Positions 48,401 through 60,680 of a DNA stretch of 64,000 bases are shown piece after piece (position 1 is the first letter of the stretch; the number at the start of each line of letters is the position of its first letter). The DNA is from Macquaria australasica. Its lineage: Eukaryota > Chordata > Actinopteri > Centrarchiformes > Percichthyidae. The DNA is taken from contig SEMN01000008.1 of NCBI GenBank assembly GCA_005408345.1, positions 372,001 through 436,000 on the forward strand, given 5' to 3'. A model generated the notes under the pieces. The model saw only the letters and a list, made by a program, of their open reading frames with translations, had not been told where the DNA came from and did not search any database. A program made the position numbers and the translations under genes.

Positions 48401-49775
48401 GGCACGACGCTGACAAAACACTATAGTTATTATTGAGGCTGCTGCAATGTTGCAGCTTTGGCAGGAATCCGCTGCTCCCCTCAGAGCCCTGGATCTTGAT
48501 GGGCTTTGCTAAAGAGAAGCAATGAGAGGTACAGCAGGAGTATAGGCACCCACCAGGGGCTAAAGGGATAAAATACACACTGGATGGCTACCAACGGGAG
48601 CAGTGAGTGGCACACTTTCTGCTTGTGAGGGTGCAGGTGGCGCTTAAGCACTGGGAGTGAGGCCATATTGGAAAGACAATAGATTGGAAATAATGGGGAC
48701 GTGTTTTATTATTGGGGGATAAAGCAAGGAAGGCAAAGCCTGTTGTATTAGGACAGGGAGTAATAAAAATCCATTTACTTGACAATAACAAGCAATTTAA
48801 CGTCACTCAGAGACTTTCAGCTTTGTGCTTGGCTGATGAAGTAGCCATACTAGTTTTCTGTCTCAAAGATCAAAACATCCCAAGTCCTGTGTCGATTATT
48901 TCAGCGAAAACCTCAACATTTACCATGTTTAAAGCACTTTATTCACCTATACTTCACCGCTTTTAAATTCAACTCTCACAGCAGTTTAATGCAGAGCGTC
49001 AGTCTCGGGTTAGTCTGACTCACAGGAAGTACTATTTCAGTTGGAATTCTCCTCCCCATCCGCTATCTGCGTGTTACCGTTTCAACCGCCCGTCGCTACG
49101 TGAAACAACCTCTGAGCTAGCAACATACACTCTGAAAATAGAATAGATAGAGTTCCCCTCAACACTATTTTGCAAGGGCACCGTAGCGGCATCCTGGGCT
49201 TAGTGCCACCCAAGACAACTGTGATTGGTTTAAAGAAATACAAACAAACCTGGGCGTTTTGTTCCCCTATGCCTGAATGATAATGGGTTCAGCCAGACCT
49301 TTCTCCAGCTCTGGCACAGTGATAAAACGAAGTGTGAAGATACTAGTCTCGGGTCAGATTTGTTTTTTTGAAATACTGTAGACTCAGTGGACATTCTGGG
49401 ATTGATCTTTTCTGGATCAAAGGCGCCAATTGATCTCAAAATGTTCAAACCCTGTATATACTAATGGCAACACTTCAAAAAACACACGCTAACATAAAAA
49501 AATAATGTTAGAAGTCTTTGAAGAATGATGTCAATCTTTTTCTGTTGGAGTGTGGTGATCTCATAAATACAGTATAGCAGATGAACATGTCAAATCTGCT
49601 CAACCTCTATTGTCTTCAAATGTGAAAATACACAACACAGTACTCAAATGTCCAACTTTAAATTGGCTTTTCTTTCCATCTTAACAAGTGATTAAGTCTC
49701 ATATTCATACTCTTTACGAGGCAGAAAAAGGCAGATCACTCCACACATGTCGGGGGATTTCTGACAATTATAGGG

Positions 49776-50486
49776 TTTTTCCACAGGCCCGGGTTGGTCC
49801 ACTTTATCCCCGCTAAGCCATGATGACATGCGTTTCCACTACAGCCCCAAAGCAGGGGAAAACTGCCCCGAGCCACGCTGTTGTGGTCTTGCTTGGTAGC
49901 AGGGCCAACCACGGCCGACCTGTGATGGTCTCCATCTGTGTTGGAGACTACAGATCTTAGTACTGTTGTAGCTCCTACCTGAATCTCTGAGGTTTGCTCA
50001 GTTTCACTCCTGTGTTCCTGTTTGTAGTATCAGATATTAGCTTTATTTTACTGATTGGCTTTCAGCCATATTGGAGCTGTGTTAAGTCCTCCCGCTGCTG
50101 CTACTTCACATTAAAAGCTTTCCACTGGCGAACCGGTGGGATGCTTTTATTGTGAATAAGTTATGGGAAATGTGTTTGTCACCAAGTTAATAAGTGGAGC
50201 TATTCTTTAATGAAAACAGGTGTAATCAACCAGTTATGGACATATTCTGTGCTATTTGGTCAGCGGATCAGTTTTAAATATTGCAGGGAGGAATAGTTCA
50301 AACAGTAACAACCACAGTGAGCTAAAAAGGGCTGCAGGTGACAGGCCCTTACTGTGGTTTGTGACTAGCACATGTCCAATATGCTATCAAGGTAAACAGC
50401 TTTACCACTAGCACCGTGCCAGTGCAGCTTGACTGCTCGCAGCCATTGACAACATGGCTTGGCACGACTACTATGGAAAAATTGTC
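49776..50486. mobile_element. hAT-like nonautonomous element beside FS1
   Basis: The left end (gggtttttccacaggcc) and the inverse complement of the right end (caatttttccatagtag) share a ttttcca core. The body carries the same blocks as 38955-39255, so it is a dispersed family. It lies under 200 bp downstream of the FS1 exon in transcription direction. The ends are degenerate, no target duplication is visible and the superfamily is tentative. Confidence 0.55.
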
Positions 50487-50673
50487 CATTTTAAATTCAA
50501 ATTAGTTGCTTTGCAGTGAAAGCACATGGAATTATCTCAAATATCTTTCCACTTGTTTGAAAAAGAACAATTTTCAGACTCAAAATCAGATCCGGCAAGT
50601 TGTTAAAATGGATATGTTCTGTCAGTGTCTCTAAGTGTAGTTGGGTGGTTGGTAGGTGGGTGATGTTACTTAC

Positions 50674-50889
50674 AGCAGGGTCCCTTGCGCAGCACCTTGA
50701 TGCGTCGCTGTGTGTTGCACTGGGCTTTCTCAAGCTCGCACTCGTTGGAGTAGGTGGATGAATCCGAGCCACAAACAGGCGCCACCAAGGATGGACAGTC
50801 CACTCTCTTGCAAACACACTCAGCCTTGGTCGGGTCAGTCTGGTCACGTTCACATACAGCGCCAAAGCCACACAACATCCCTCTGCAGC
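50674..50889 (-). CDS. agrn: agrin exon encoding FS/Kazal module 1
   Basis: This 216-bp exon is phase 1-1. The acceptor ends ...gtctggcag after a T-rich tract and the donor is T|gtaagtaac. With one base from the previous exon it reads G-C-RGMLCGFGAVC, then KAECVCKRVDC, PSLVAPVCGSDSSTYSNEC, EKAQC and a final RKGPC. All ten cysteines are present. RGMLCGFGAVC and VAPVCGSD-STYSNECEL are strongly agrin-like, which fixes the gene and the order of modules. A second AG 8 bases into the exon would remove the first cysteine, so the upstream acceptor was chosen. The NtA or SN start exons upstream are beyond the window or unrecognised. Confidence 0.95.
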
Positions 50890-52015
50890 CTGCCAGACAG
50901 GGAGAAAAAAAGGAGAATGTGTTAGCATTGATATAAGAACATCTGATCAGAATATTGCTTTCTCTCACAATACTGTCAGTTACAGTAGCTCAAAGCTGTC
51001 TGGCCACAAACCTGCACAATGCATAGTTCAATTAAACACTTTATTGAGTGTGATCCTAGTGTTGCATTTATCGTACATGAACTGCACAAAGTCAAACTAA
51101 CTTATTTTCCCCCACCTCTTCTTTTCATCAAGTTTTCATGAGTGAATATAAAGAAAGTTCATGTTTTAACAGCAGACAGGCACATCTGAATAGATTCATC
51201 TCAGTATGCGTGAGCCATTGGGGTCTTTGTACAGAACTCCACACAGTTCAGCAACACAAATGCATCAGGGATTAAATGTGATCCTGGCGTAAAGCAAACA
51301 GATGCTCTCAATTCATTCAGGGAGAATCTGTCCACCCATGCAGAGCAAGCACAGTGTGATGTTGGACGTGCTGAGCCTATTGCAGAATTTGGAAAAGCTT
51401 CAATGTTAAAAATTTCAAAAAGTCAGCAACAACATTAAAATCAATCTACAGGCAGCCGGCTGATACACAGTCTTGTGTACAGTTCATTTTCATCCTCTGA
51501 AGAGGCTGCAGTCTTTGAAACATCAATGATCCAGGAAAACATGGTCGGACGGGCAACACGAAGACAAACCAAGGTTAGCCAAACATTTCAAGGCTACACA
51601 AGTCAAGCAACAACAACATATAATACTTTGATCCTAAACCTCCCACTGACTCCTCAGCTTTGATCAAACTATAAACTTTGTCAGAAGTGCAAAGCAAACA
51701 GGGAGTACCTGTGTGCGCATGTGCTCGTGTTGTGTGTATACAACATCAACTTAGAGTGTAATTGACCCGTGTTGTGGCAGCTACAGCTGCTGTGGCTCTG
51801 CGCCCACTTTGAGGGCTGTTTGGCAGCCAGCTGGCGTGACGTCCTTGCCTCTGCACTGGGGAGTGGGGGGTGTTAAAAGAGATGCCAAGCTCTCACAGGT
51901 AGCCAACCTGATTGTAAATCAATGAACGAAAGCACCTAAAAATCCAAATCCACTCTAAAAAAGTCCTCTTGGTTGGAGAGGCGAACAACCAGTGTCACTG
52001 CTGAGGATATACATG

Positions 52016-52062
52016 TCACACACTCACACACACGTGCACACACACACTCACACACACACACA
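52016..52062. repeat. (CA)n microsatellite, imperfect
   Basis: A CA-rich array with a few interruptions. Confidence 0.93.
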
Positions 52063-52287
52063 GATATTTCTTATCACTGGCTCCCAGGCCAGGACTAAAT
52101 GCAAGGCGGCATGTCCACTTGGACTCGCTGGCAGGTGGCTTTTGCGGCACTGGATAGGCAGACTAATAGACACACACATACACACACATATACACAAACT
52201 CTTTGTGTGCAGCATAGACAACTGGTCCAGCATCTGCCCAAGGCATCTCATTCTGTCTCTCTCCTCACACCGAAGCACAGTGTGTGA

Positions 52288-52292
<5 letters not shown>

Positions 52293-52342
<50 letters not shown>
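52293..52342. repeat. (GT)n microsatellite
   Basis: A pure TG run of 50 bases. Confidence 0.97.
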
Positions 52343-52343
<1 letters not shown>

Positions 52344-52538
52344 AGTGACAGGCGAGGAGGCTGTTTTTGACTTGCCCACTGTTCCCTGTGGGAGAGCGCC
52401 TGACAGCTACCTGAGCTCACTCTCTTTTGTACCAGGGGAAAAAGAAGTGAGCGTGTGTGTATGTGCGAAGCTATCCATGAATGCATCTGTATTCCTGACA
52501 GCGTGTGTGTGTCTGAGAGGTGTAGGCATTAGGTGTCT

Positions 52539-52579
52539 CACACACACACACACACATAAACACACACACACACACACAC
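52539..52579. repeat. (CA)n microsatellite, one interruption
   Basis: CA runs at 52539-52556 and 52561-52579 separated by a short AT-rich break. Confidence 0.96.
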
Positions 52580-52648
52580 GAGCAGCCAGGTGCTAGCATG
52601 AAGGCCTTGTCATGACTGGCCCACTGCTCTGCCATCACTTCACACCAC

Positions 52649-52649
<1 letters not shown>

Positions 52650-52731
<82 letters not shown>
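52650..52731. repeat. long (GT)n microsatellite
   Basis: The longest dinucleotide run of the window, 82 bases of uninterrupted GT. Confidence 0.97.
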
Positions 52732-52732
<1 letters not shown>

Positions 52733-54084
52733 AGCGGGTGTCTTGGAGGCGAAGCCATGCGAGCAGAGTGACAAGAGGTGAAATTCAATCGAACTGTGTC
52801 AGATGTGTACAAGAGAGAGGGAGGGTGTCTGATAGTATGAGGGGAAAAAAAAACACAGGAGACTGAGGTTGCGGATGACCAAACAATGATCTGTCTATGT
52901 TTTAAACATCTCAGCAATGTTTCTTAACAATATAGGTATCATCAGTATACAGTATTCCAGCCATAAAGCAAATAATATTAATATTGTTATTAAAATAACT
53001 CACATATATAGTGAACACACCACCTGGAGAGAAAAAAAATCATGAATGCAAGCAGAAGTTTGTAACCACATCTCTTCTGTGATGTTTTCCTATAAGAAAA
53101 TCTCACTCTAGCCTCGAGCTTAGCTGACTGACAAAAGACTGACACCGGAGCGGAAGGTTCTGTCAGAGTGAAGGTATCAAGTGCAGGCTCTGGACCGAGT
53201 GTACAAACTGCATACTTATGTACTGGGAGTTCTTTCCTGCGAGAAACCCTCCTGGTACTTGAGGAAAGATACATCTGACACTTCCGATTTCTTCAGAACA
53301 GAAAGAAACCCTTGGCAGTTAACATGAATGGCGTTATCTACCATGGCTGAAAATAAATGTACACCACCGACATAAACTTTGTCAACAATAAATTCGTACA
53401 GTGCTGGCCCTGACCCAGTTTGATTGACAGGTGATCTCTGGGAGTGTAGACACAACAATAAAAACAGCGGGGATCCTGTGGACATGTCCTGAGACAGATA
53501 GGCATTACTTTACAAAGACAACAAATGTGATTAAATGTAATCTTCAGGAAGCCAATGTAAAGCTTTTCCCACAGGTAGCACACACAACTGTGGTGTTGTG
53601 TGTCCTACTGTTGCATGGTTTGGGCACTAAAATAAACAGAGAGTTCTTGGTAATTTTGTGGAATTTAGTGTTAAAACAGACGGCCTGTTGATTTTAGAAT
53701 GGAAGCAGTTAGGTCGCTATGGTCTACGAAACAAGCTAGTAAACAGCTCGCATATATGCTAAAAAACTTTACCTCTGACTCTGGACCTTTTCCTGTTAAT
53801 TACTTTGCCTCTTTGATGGATTAAACAATGAATGAGGTGTCCAAACATGAGTGGCTCATTCATTCCAGTGACTCGCTTGCCCTGCGCACACACCAAAAAC
53901 GTTTCATCGACTTCCTTTCCAGCTGCCTGTACCTCATTAGCATTAACGTGTTTCTCTGGCTGCCACCTGGCAAATAATACAATTAATACATTTGATTAAT
54001 TAATTAAAATTAATAACACAAAAATGATGGTGGCTATTGAATATACACTTAGATGCCAGTTATTCTTATATTTACCCTATTGAT

Positions 54085-54330
54085 ATAGATGGGGTGGACA
54101 AAATATTATAAACACTTCTCAGTTCAATGCAATACAATTCAACAACACCACAAACTACAGCTTCCAAAATTACCATAAAGTTGAATCAACACCTCTCTAA
54201 AACAGTTTCCACAGAAATGAAACAGTATAAGCGTCATGGAGGTAGGATTCATTGCAGGTCCAATTTGAAAGACAGCATTAGTTTTCGCAAAGTTGTACCT
54301 AATAAAATGGCAACTGAGTGTATGGGCGTC
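54085..54330. repeat. dispersed fish repeat (ggggtggacaaaatatta type)
   Basis: The sequence runs from gatggggtggacaaaatattataaacac through caacaccacaaact to gttgtacctaataaaatggcaactgagtgta. I recognise this wording from fish genomes as a repeated sequence of unnamed family. Confidence 0.6.
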
Positions 54331-57300
54331 AGGCGTCCTGTAACTGTTGCCACAGCACCAAGATCCAGCACTGTTCCTCAGGGCTTTCTTTACCCCCAGT
54401 GGCTGATGGGTCTAGAGTCTTAGAAGTCTTAGAGGATCCTACATTTCTAACAATTCCAATGAACCAATAAACACCTGGGATTACTGTATATATGGGGATT
54501 AGCATTTATTGGACTATATTGATTCCCTAATTGCTGATTGTCCCTTATATGATTGCAATTTAAAGAACACTGAGACAGTGAGTTTAAGTTTAGTTTTTTT
54601 TTTCTCAGTTATAGTTTTGACAGCTGTCTAAATTTTGATAGGTAGTCTGAGATACAGTGTATATTTTTATGTACGTATGTCAAGAGAGTTCAAGTCACTT
54701 TGCCCTAAGGTTGGCACATTACCATCAGATAAATTTATACATTATCCTAAGCAATAAAAAAAAAACATTTCAGATAACAGATGAGCTCATAATGAGAACA
54801 ACTATGCTGCTCCACTGGGACTAATAGGCATGACCTTCAGAGATTCTTTACTCTCACTTGATTAGTGAAAGTATTGTGGATTTTAAATGTGTTCTATTTG
54901 TCTGTGTGTGCAGGTCTGCCAAACAACAAAGTAGCTTCTAGCTGAGCTGAGATGATGACAGGGGACATTGTAAAAAATAAATGCCTTTCTCAATATGGAG
55001 TGCTTGGCTGCACTGCCCTGTTTTTATATTGTGCTCACTATTGACAGCTGATGTGCAATATCTCAAAAAGATGACAGTTAATACTATATTTTGTTTTACT
55101 GTTTGGTTTCCTTGATATCGTAAACTGTAGAAATACAACAACAGAAAACATAAAGTGTTGTCTTGCAGCTCCTTACCCAGGTTCCACCTTTGCATGCAAA
55201 GGTGTTTGCTTTTGTAGACAGAATTGTGCAAGCACACTTAAACTTAAAGTCATTTCCAGCATGAATGTAAGGTTTGCAGTTCTTCATGCATATATTTGTG
55301 CTTTTTGAGTGCAATGAATGTGTGTATATGCGTGTGTGCACACTCGCCAGTCACATATAAGTGTGTATGGTAATCTCCAGGCCTGCGGCGTTAAAAAGCT
55401 TCACTTCCATGGTCTTTTATTTCTATTGGAGGCTGTGGAAGAAAATCCATTGGAGAGAAAAGACAGCATGTCCAGTTTGCGCTTGTCAAGGCAAACGTCT
55501 TGTCCAGGTAACACGTCATCCCGTGTTTGGACGGCTCATCCATTAAATATGACATGGTGTTGGAGCCTTAAGGATGCTCTCAATGCTGTCAGTGGCTTAT
55601 GAAAGGAAAGGGATCGCGCTGTCGTGATTAAAGCCCAGTGAAAAAATTTCATGGTTGAAAGAAAGTCGAGCATAGTTCTCTGGTGGCAATTTTCCACCGA
55701 TTTTATTGCCAGTTCTGATGCTTCTGGATTCAGTATGGGACTAAGATGATACACATTTCAGCTGATGTCTTTGGTGGATCAAAGCACAAATGTGGCGTCA
55801 ACACAGTTAGCAATCGTGAAGCCCTATGCCTTCAAATTCAATCCCAGTTGTAAAATAGTATTTGATTGCATGCATGGTGGATGAAAGATACACATTTCAT
55901 CATATAATATATTATCTGTGCAACATTTTGTGCTTGTTGCTTGCTTTTCAACATAGATTCAGACACACACACATTCGATAAATATGCCCCAAATCCAGCA
56001 GTTCCTATTTCTTTGAGATTGTTTCTGCTCTGTGAAGAAAATGTCCCCACAGCCTGTGTTTGTGGTGAAATGCTCTATCAGTTTCATTGTTTTGCTGCCT
56101 TGTTGCATTTACCTCAAACAAAGTGAAAAGGGGAGAAATGGACTGTCGTGGCAAGCATGAACGCGTTCAGACCCAATAAGGCTTGACAGAATCGCCTTGA
56201 CAAACTCAAAATGGCTACTTTAGGGAAGGAACACTATTCTCTGCAGGGGGGTTGTACCTGTCCGGTTTTTGAATTATTTCACAGCAGTCCGGTTTGCTTC
56301 AGCTGGAGAGGAAAGGAGACGAGACAAGGGAAGGGAAGGAGAGGTGTGCATGAATAATTAACAGTCCTGAACTTTACATGGGTGACAGGAATAGTGACTG
56401 AATTACGGGGACGGCTGGGGCACTGATGCACAAATGGCAAACGTGTTGAATAACCCGTTCAGGTGAAGCCAAATGTGCCGTGATCAGATTAAATCTGCAA
56501 ACGGTGGCTTCAACATTGACTAATGACCTACTGACTGTCAGGAAATCAGGAAACGGAAGTTGATGGAGAGAGATACAGCTCGGTGGCATCGAAGCGACAT
56601 CGCATTAATGTTGAATGAGTCTAAATTCATTACACTCTAGCACTCCTGGGGGACATCTTCCACTTACTTCCTAATAAAGGGAGCCTTTCTTTTCAGCTGA
56701 CGCTAAGTAATACAGATGTGCTCCTCGACCGGCCGGCTTTTAACAGTCCTCTCATCTCTCTCTCCTTCTCTCTAGATGGCTTTAGCCTCTCTATCAGTGT
56801 AGCTGTGCTAGAAGACCTTCGTAGTGAGGGGACAGGTTGCTATGGCAACATCCAGTGATGCAATCGGCACAGGAGTAGCTTGCCTCATCAGGTTAGGAGT
56901 GGAAACTTTCCATTATGCACACAGGTGGTTTATATATGTACACAAGTGTGAAGCTTCTGTATAAATCCACTGCCCTTTTATCAAACTCCTTGCAGTACTG
57001 TTTAAAAATGAATGTTTAGTTTTTATTTGCTGTGATTGTGCAGTTCTCTCCATCACTTTCCCTCTGCTAAAGGCTTTGGGGTGAGAATCTAATTTTAAAA
57101 ATCTATCTCACTATGGCCATGTGCAGCACTGAGGCTATAAGTGTGTTGTGTAGGTGTGAAGAACAGCGATAGATCGGTGCGGCATTGATTAACAGTTGCA
57201 GAGAAGTTACCTTCCTCACTCGTCGATATGATTATTTACATCAAAGACTCCAGAGTCCAGAAGTGATGTACTATGCCATTGCAAAAAAATAAATTAGGAA

Positions 57301-58024
57301 AGAAACACAACGGTGGGCAGCAGTTATACCTGGTAAAATATGTGAAGGGAAAAAGCAACCCTACAAGGTTTCTATTGATCTCTGGTTAGCGGTCCTCAGG
57401 GGACCAATGCAGTCAATTATTGATCTTGCTGCAATCATACAATGCCCAGCGTGAAATAAAGAAAACATCTGCTCACAAAGGAACACCCTGCCTTAACGGC
57501 TCAATATGAGAAAATCGCTTCTTTAAACCAGTTAAATGAAAAAAAGGGAGCAGGAGGGAAAGAATGGAGAGTCATTCAAAGGATTTTCAGAAGCAAACAA
57601 CTTTTCTCTTGTCCTGCTTCTTCAACCGCGCTGTTCTTATCAGGGCAACAACAGAATGAACAAATTGATGAAAACAAACCGTAAAGAGCTATTCGTTTAT
57701 TTTCTCTGTGCCTTTAGCTGCAGTTCTCTGCTTGAAGATGGAGGGTTTTGAGTGTGTGAGCATGTCTTTGTATGTGTGTGTAGGCTGGTACAGTATTTTC
57801 TCATTCCCTCACATAAAGGGGCAATCAATTTCTTTCTCCTCCTGCTTCCTGAATGTAACACACACGCTCGTACAGCTGAGCGCCTGGGCTCTGACCTGGC
57901 TAACACGCTGGATGAACTTATTTACCAAACGGCGGCCGCTTCTCCTCGCTGTGCACAGTTCAGACCTGCACGAGTCTGTGCCTTTCCAGAGAATGAGATA
58001 AAGTTGGAGACAGAGAATCAAGAT

Positions 58025-58058
58025 GGGGAGGTGAGGGGGTAGTGGGGGAGGGGGGGGG
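58025..58058 (+). other. G-quadruplex-type motif
   Basis: Four G runs of 4, 5, 5 and 9 bases are separated by loops of 6, 4 and 1 bases on the plus strand, which is the agrin template strand. Confidence 0.8.
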
Positions 58059-58959
58059 AATGCAGGAAGAGCATGTTATAGAAGAAATACTGAGAGAGAA
58101 AAAGAGGTGAGGGAAGGTTAAAGTGAAATATGAGAGGCAGAGGGAAAATACCCACAATTCAAATCCCTCCTAGTTTCTACACACGTGCCTCCTTTCAATC
58201 CAGTAAGTCAAAGAAACAATTTCCTCTAGGTTCTTATGATCAAAAGGAAAAATGAAAGCTCTAAATGTGCACCCACTGTGTATCTGTCTCCAACTGGCTT
58301 CAAAAAAAGCCTAGTTAGATGTCTGTTCATTGTCCTTATTTACATCTCTGTATTGAAATCAATATCTGATAAGTTAAATCTATGGTGGCTCAGCTTGTTA
58401 GAGGAGATCTGCTTCTTTAAAACTAATCCTCCAGCCTTTAGATCCCTATATTGTCCCTGCTGACTTTGTTGCTCAGTCACCTCAGCTACTACTGTTGCTA
58501 CTGCTCTCAGATTTTGTCATTGCTATTTCTAGTCTCCCTTGGCGATGGTTTCTTTTTTTAATTTTAATGAAGTCCCACTGGCATTGTGTAAATAAAAAAC
58601 AAAAACATACAAAAGCTAGTGAGCACACACAAATATGTATTCCACAGGTTTATTCTTTTTTAATTTTGGGCAAGTTCTCTTTTGTTGTAAGCATGCCAGC
58701 AGTTTTACACCTACAGACAAGAATTAAGGTGAAATAGTTAAAGCTGTTACAATGTGGTTAGGGACTGTCCTCCCAAGGAGATCAACAGCAATTTCAGCAA
58801 GTGCTCCAAAACAACATGTGTTTAAGTCCGCATAGGGAGGAAGTCAGGGTGGATGAATGGGTCAACAAAACATTGGATTTTAACACAGAAGGCCGCTGTT
58901 CGTTTCCTGTGTCCAAACAACAGTCAACACAGTTTTAAAGAATGACCAAGATCGATCAA

Positions 58960-59090
58960 TAACCTCAACAAAGTACTTACTTTAACCCAAACCATGATTT
59001 TTCGCTAAACCTAACTAAGTCATTTTTGTGCCTAAACCTAACCAAAGCGTAACCATAACATTATAAAACTGATTTATTTTTCAATAGTAA
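58960..59090. repeat. dispersed 'ctaaacctaacc' repeat
   Basis: The sequence tactttaacccaaaccatgatttttcgctaaacctaac, followed by cctaaacctaacc, is the inverse complement of a common fish wording (ggttaggtttagg ... catggtttgggttaaa). It resembles 16420-16550 in the opposite orientation. Confidence 0.55.
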
Positions 59091-60479
59091 TTTTTAACAG
59101 TTTTGGAAGGCAAAGACAAGTAATGTCGTCCTTCCGATCAGAAAACACTTGTATGTGTGGTTCTGGACGGCACCGACATATTCTGTAGTTTAATTTGGAG
59201 GACTTGTTGACGTGTAAATATTCTATAATTCTTGAATGTCAGGTCTTCACCATGCAATCCAGATGTCTTCATCTGGGGAAAATTTTGGGTAATGTGGCTT
59301 TTATTTTTTGAACACATGTCAGTGGTTAAAATGAAAAACAAAACACTTTGAAGCTGATTGCCTTTTGGTTTAATAAATCAGGTTAAATGTCTCACTCAAG
59401 CGATATCTGTCCCTCATCATTTGCCTTCTTCCATCAACTTTGCATTGGCACCTCCTCCACATACATTTTGTATTTTGCTTTTATGGCATTCAAACCATAG
59501 AGCTGTGTATGGTGTGGAAGTGTTATCGGCCTGCTATTCAACCCTAATACAGAGGGTGTTCATAATGGGTTATGCACACTGATTTATCGGTAATCTGTTG
59601 ACCCCTGTTAATTTAGCCGGGAAGATGGTGGTCTTCTACGCCAAGTATAGGATCAATAAAGGCTTCAATAAGGGTTATGATTAGTTATGGGTCACTTACA
59701 ATTCTGCAGTGCAATAAACCTAACTACTTATCTCCTCATGCAGACCACAGCAAACACAGTGTGACAATTGTGACATTCATCACCATCTACAAACCCAAAT
59801 TGCCAGTAGCTGCATCTTTCAAAATGATCAGTCTCTTCCACCCTTTTCTCTTTTATTCACGCTATCTTTTAGGTCTCAGAATATAGCAGGTGCTGCATTG
59901 TCATAAATCAGGCCTGAAATATGACAGCTCTTGACAGCTTAGAACATCTGCCTAATCATGCTTGTTATGGGAGAAAAATACATGAAGGGTATATGAGGAA
60001 AAACACTTAGTTATTTGTCTTGATCAGGCAGGGACAAGAGCAGGGAAAGAAAACAGCGAGGAAAGTAGAGAGAAAAATGTCATGAGAATGAAATAGAGAG
60101 GGAAGTGAACTCCTCATCTTGGCAGAGTTTGTCATACTCGCTAAAACAGCTAAATTGGGAGATGAACCCATGACCTGTCAGTGTTAGTGCTTTGCTCTAA
60201 CACATACAGTATTATGCTATCTGCTAATTACATTGTGAGATATCTCGCAAAGATGCCACAACAGATTGATACCAGAGAAAGCGTCCAAAATGAAGGGTTA
60301 AATCCTCTTGGGAGCATGAACGTGCTTGATAAAATGTATAACAATGCGCGCATTAGACATGTCTTGATATTTGTTGTACAACGTGAGTCAGTTATGACTC
60401 ATCCTCTGAGAATAACAATGAATGTTCACTGTAAATTCAATAACAAACCAATTACTTTTCAAGACACCTTGTCAAATGT

Positions 60480-60680
60480 ATACCTGACAGTGGTGGCAGA
60501 CGAAAAGTTAGGGGGTCACCAAAAACATCAACAATAATTCATTGGAAACTATGACCACCAGAAGCAAATTCCTTTGCAAAGTGGCCAATAGTTGTCAAGT
60601 TATATATGTTTTCTGGACCAAACTGTTGGATGGAGGGACAGACAAATTGACATGCTCTTTGGCACTGTCGATTAGAGCTA
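60480..60680. repeat. dispersed fish repeat (aaagttagggggtcaccaaa type)
   Basis: The blocks gcagacgaaaagttagggggtcaccaaa, ggaaactatgacc, ccaatagttgtcaag and ctggaccaaactgttggatggagggacagacaaa occur in the order known from a widespread fish repeat. The family name is unknown to me. Confidence 0.6.

Larger units (their letters stand above)
25124..50673 (-). other. intron between FS1 and FS2 (25,550 bp)
   Basis: The largest complete intron of the window, GT-AG and phase 1. It holds a nested MITE pair (29562-30298), a recognised dispersed repeat (31270-31510), a second copy of the inner MITE (33092-33670), a 5'-truncated LINE (36240-38660), a TTAA-flanked MITE (39442-39792) with a possible adjacent repeat, two related nonautonomous copies (38955-39255 and 49776-50486), several (GT)n/(CA)n arrays and a polypurine tract (41990-42447). 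The blocks 25130-29560, 34260-36230 and 42800-49770 are otherwise unassigned. Confidence 0.8.

Noticed and set aside
50874..50889. Alternative FS1 acceptor AG 8 bases inside the exon
   Set aside because: Using it would drop the first FS cysteine and break the phase-1 pattern shared by all other exons.
52471..52917. 148-codon minus-strand frame with a long Thr-His run
   Set aside because: It is created by the 82-base GT array read on the other strand.
57697..58157. Search for a signal-anchor first exon of short agrin (SN form)
   Set aside because: The minus-strand frames here are basic or low-complexity, but none combines a start, a membrane segment and a phase-1 donor convincingly.
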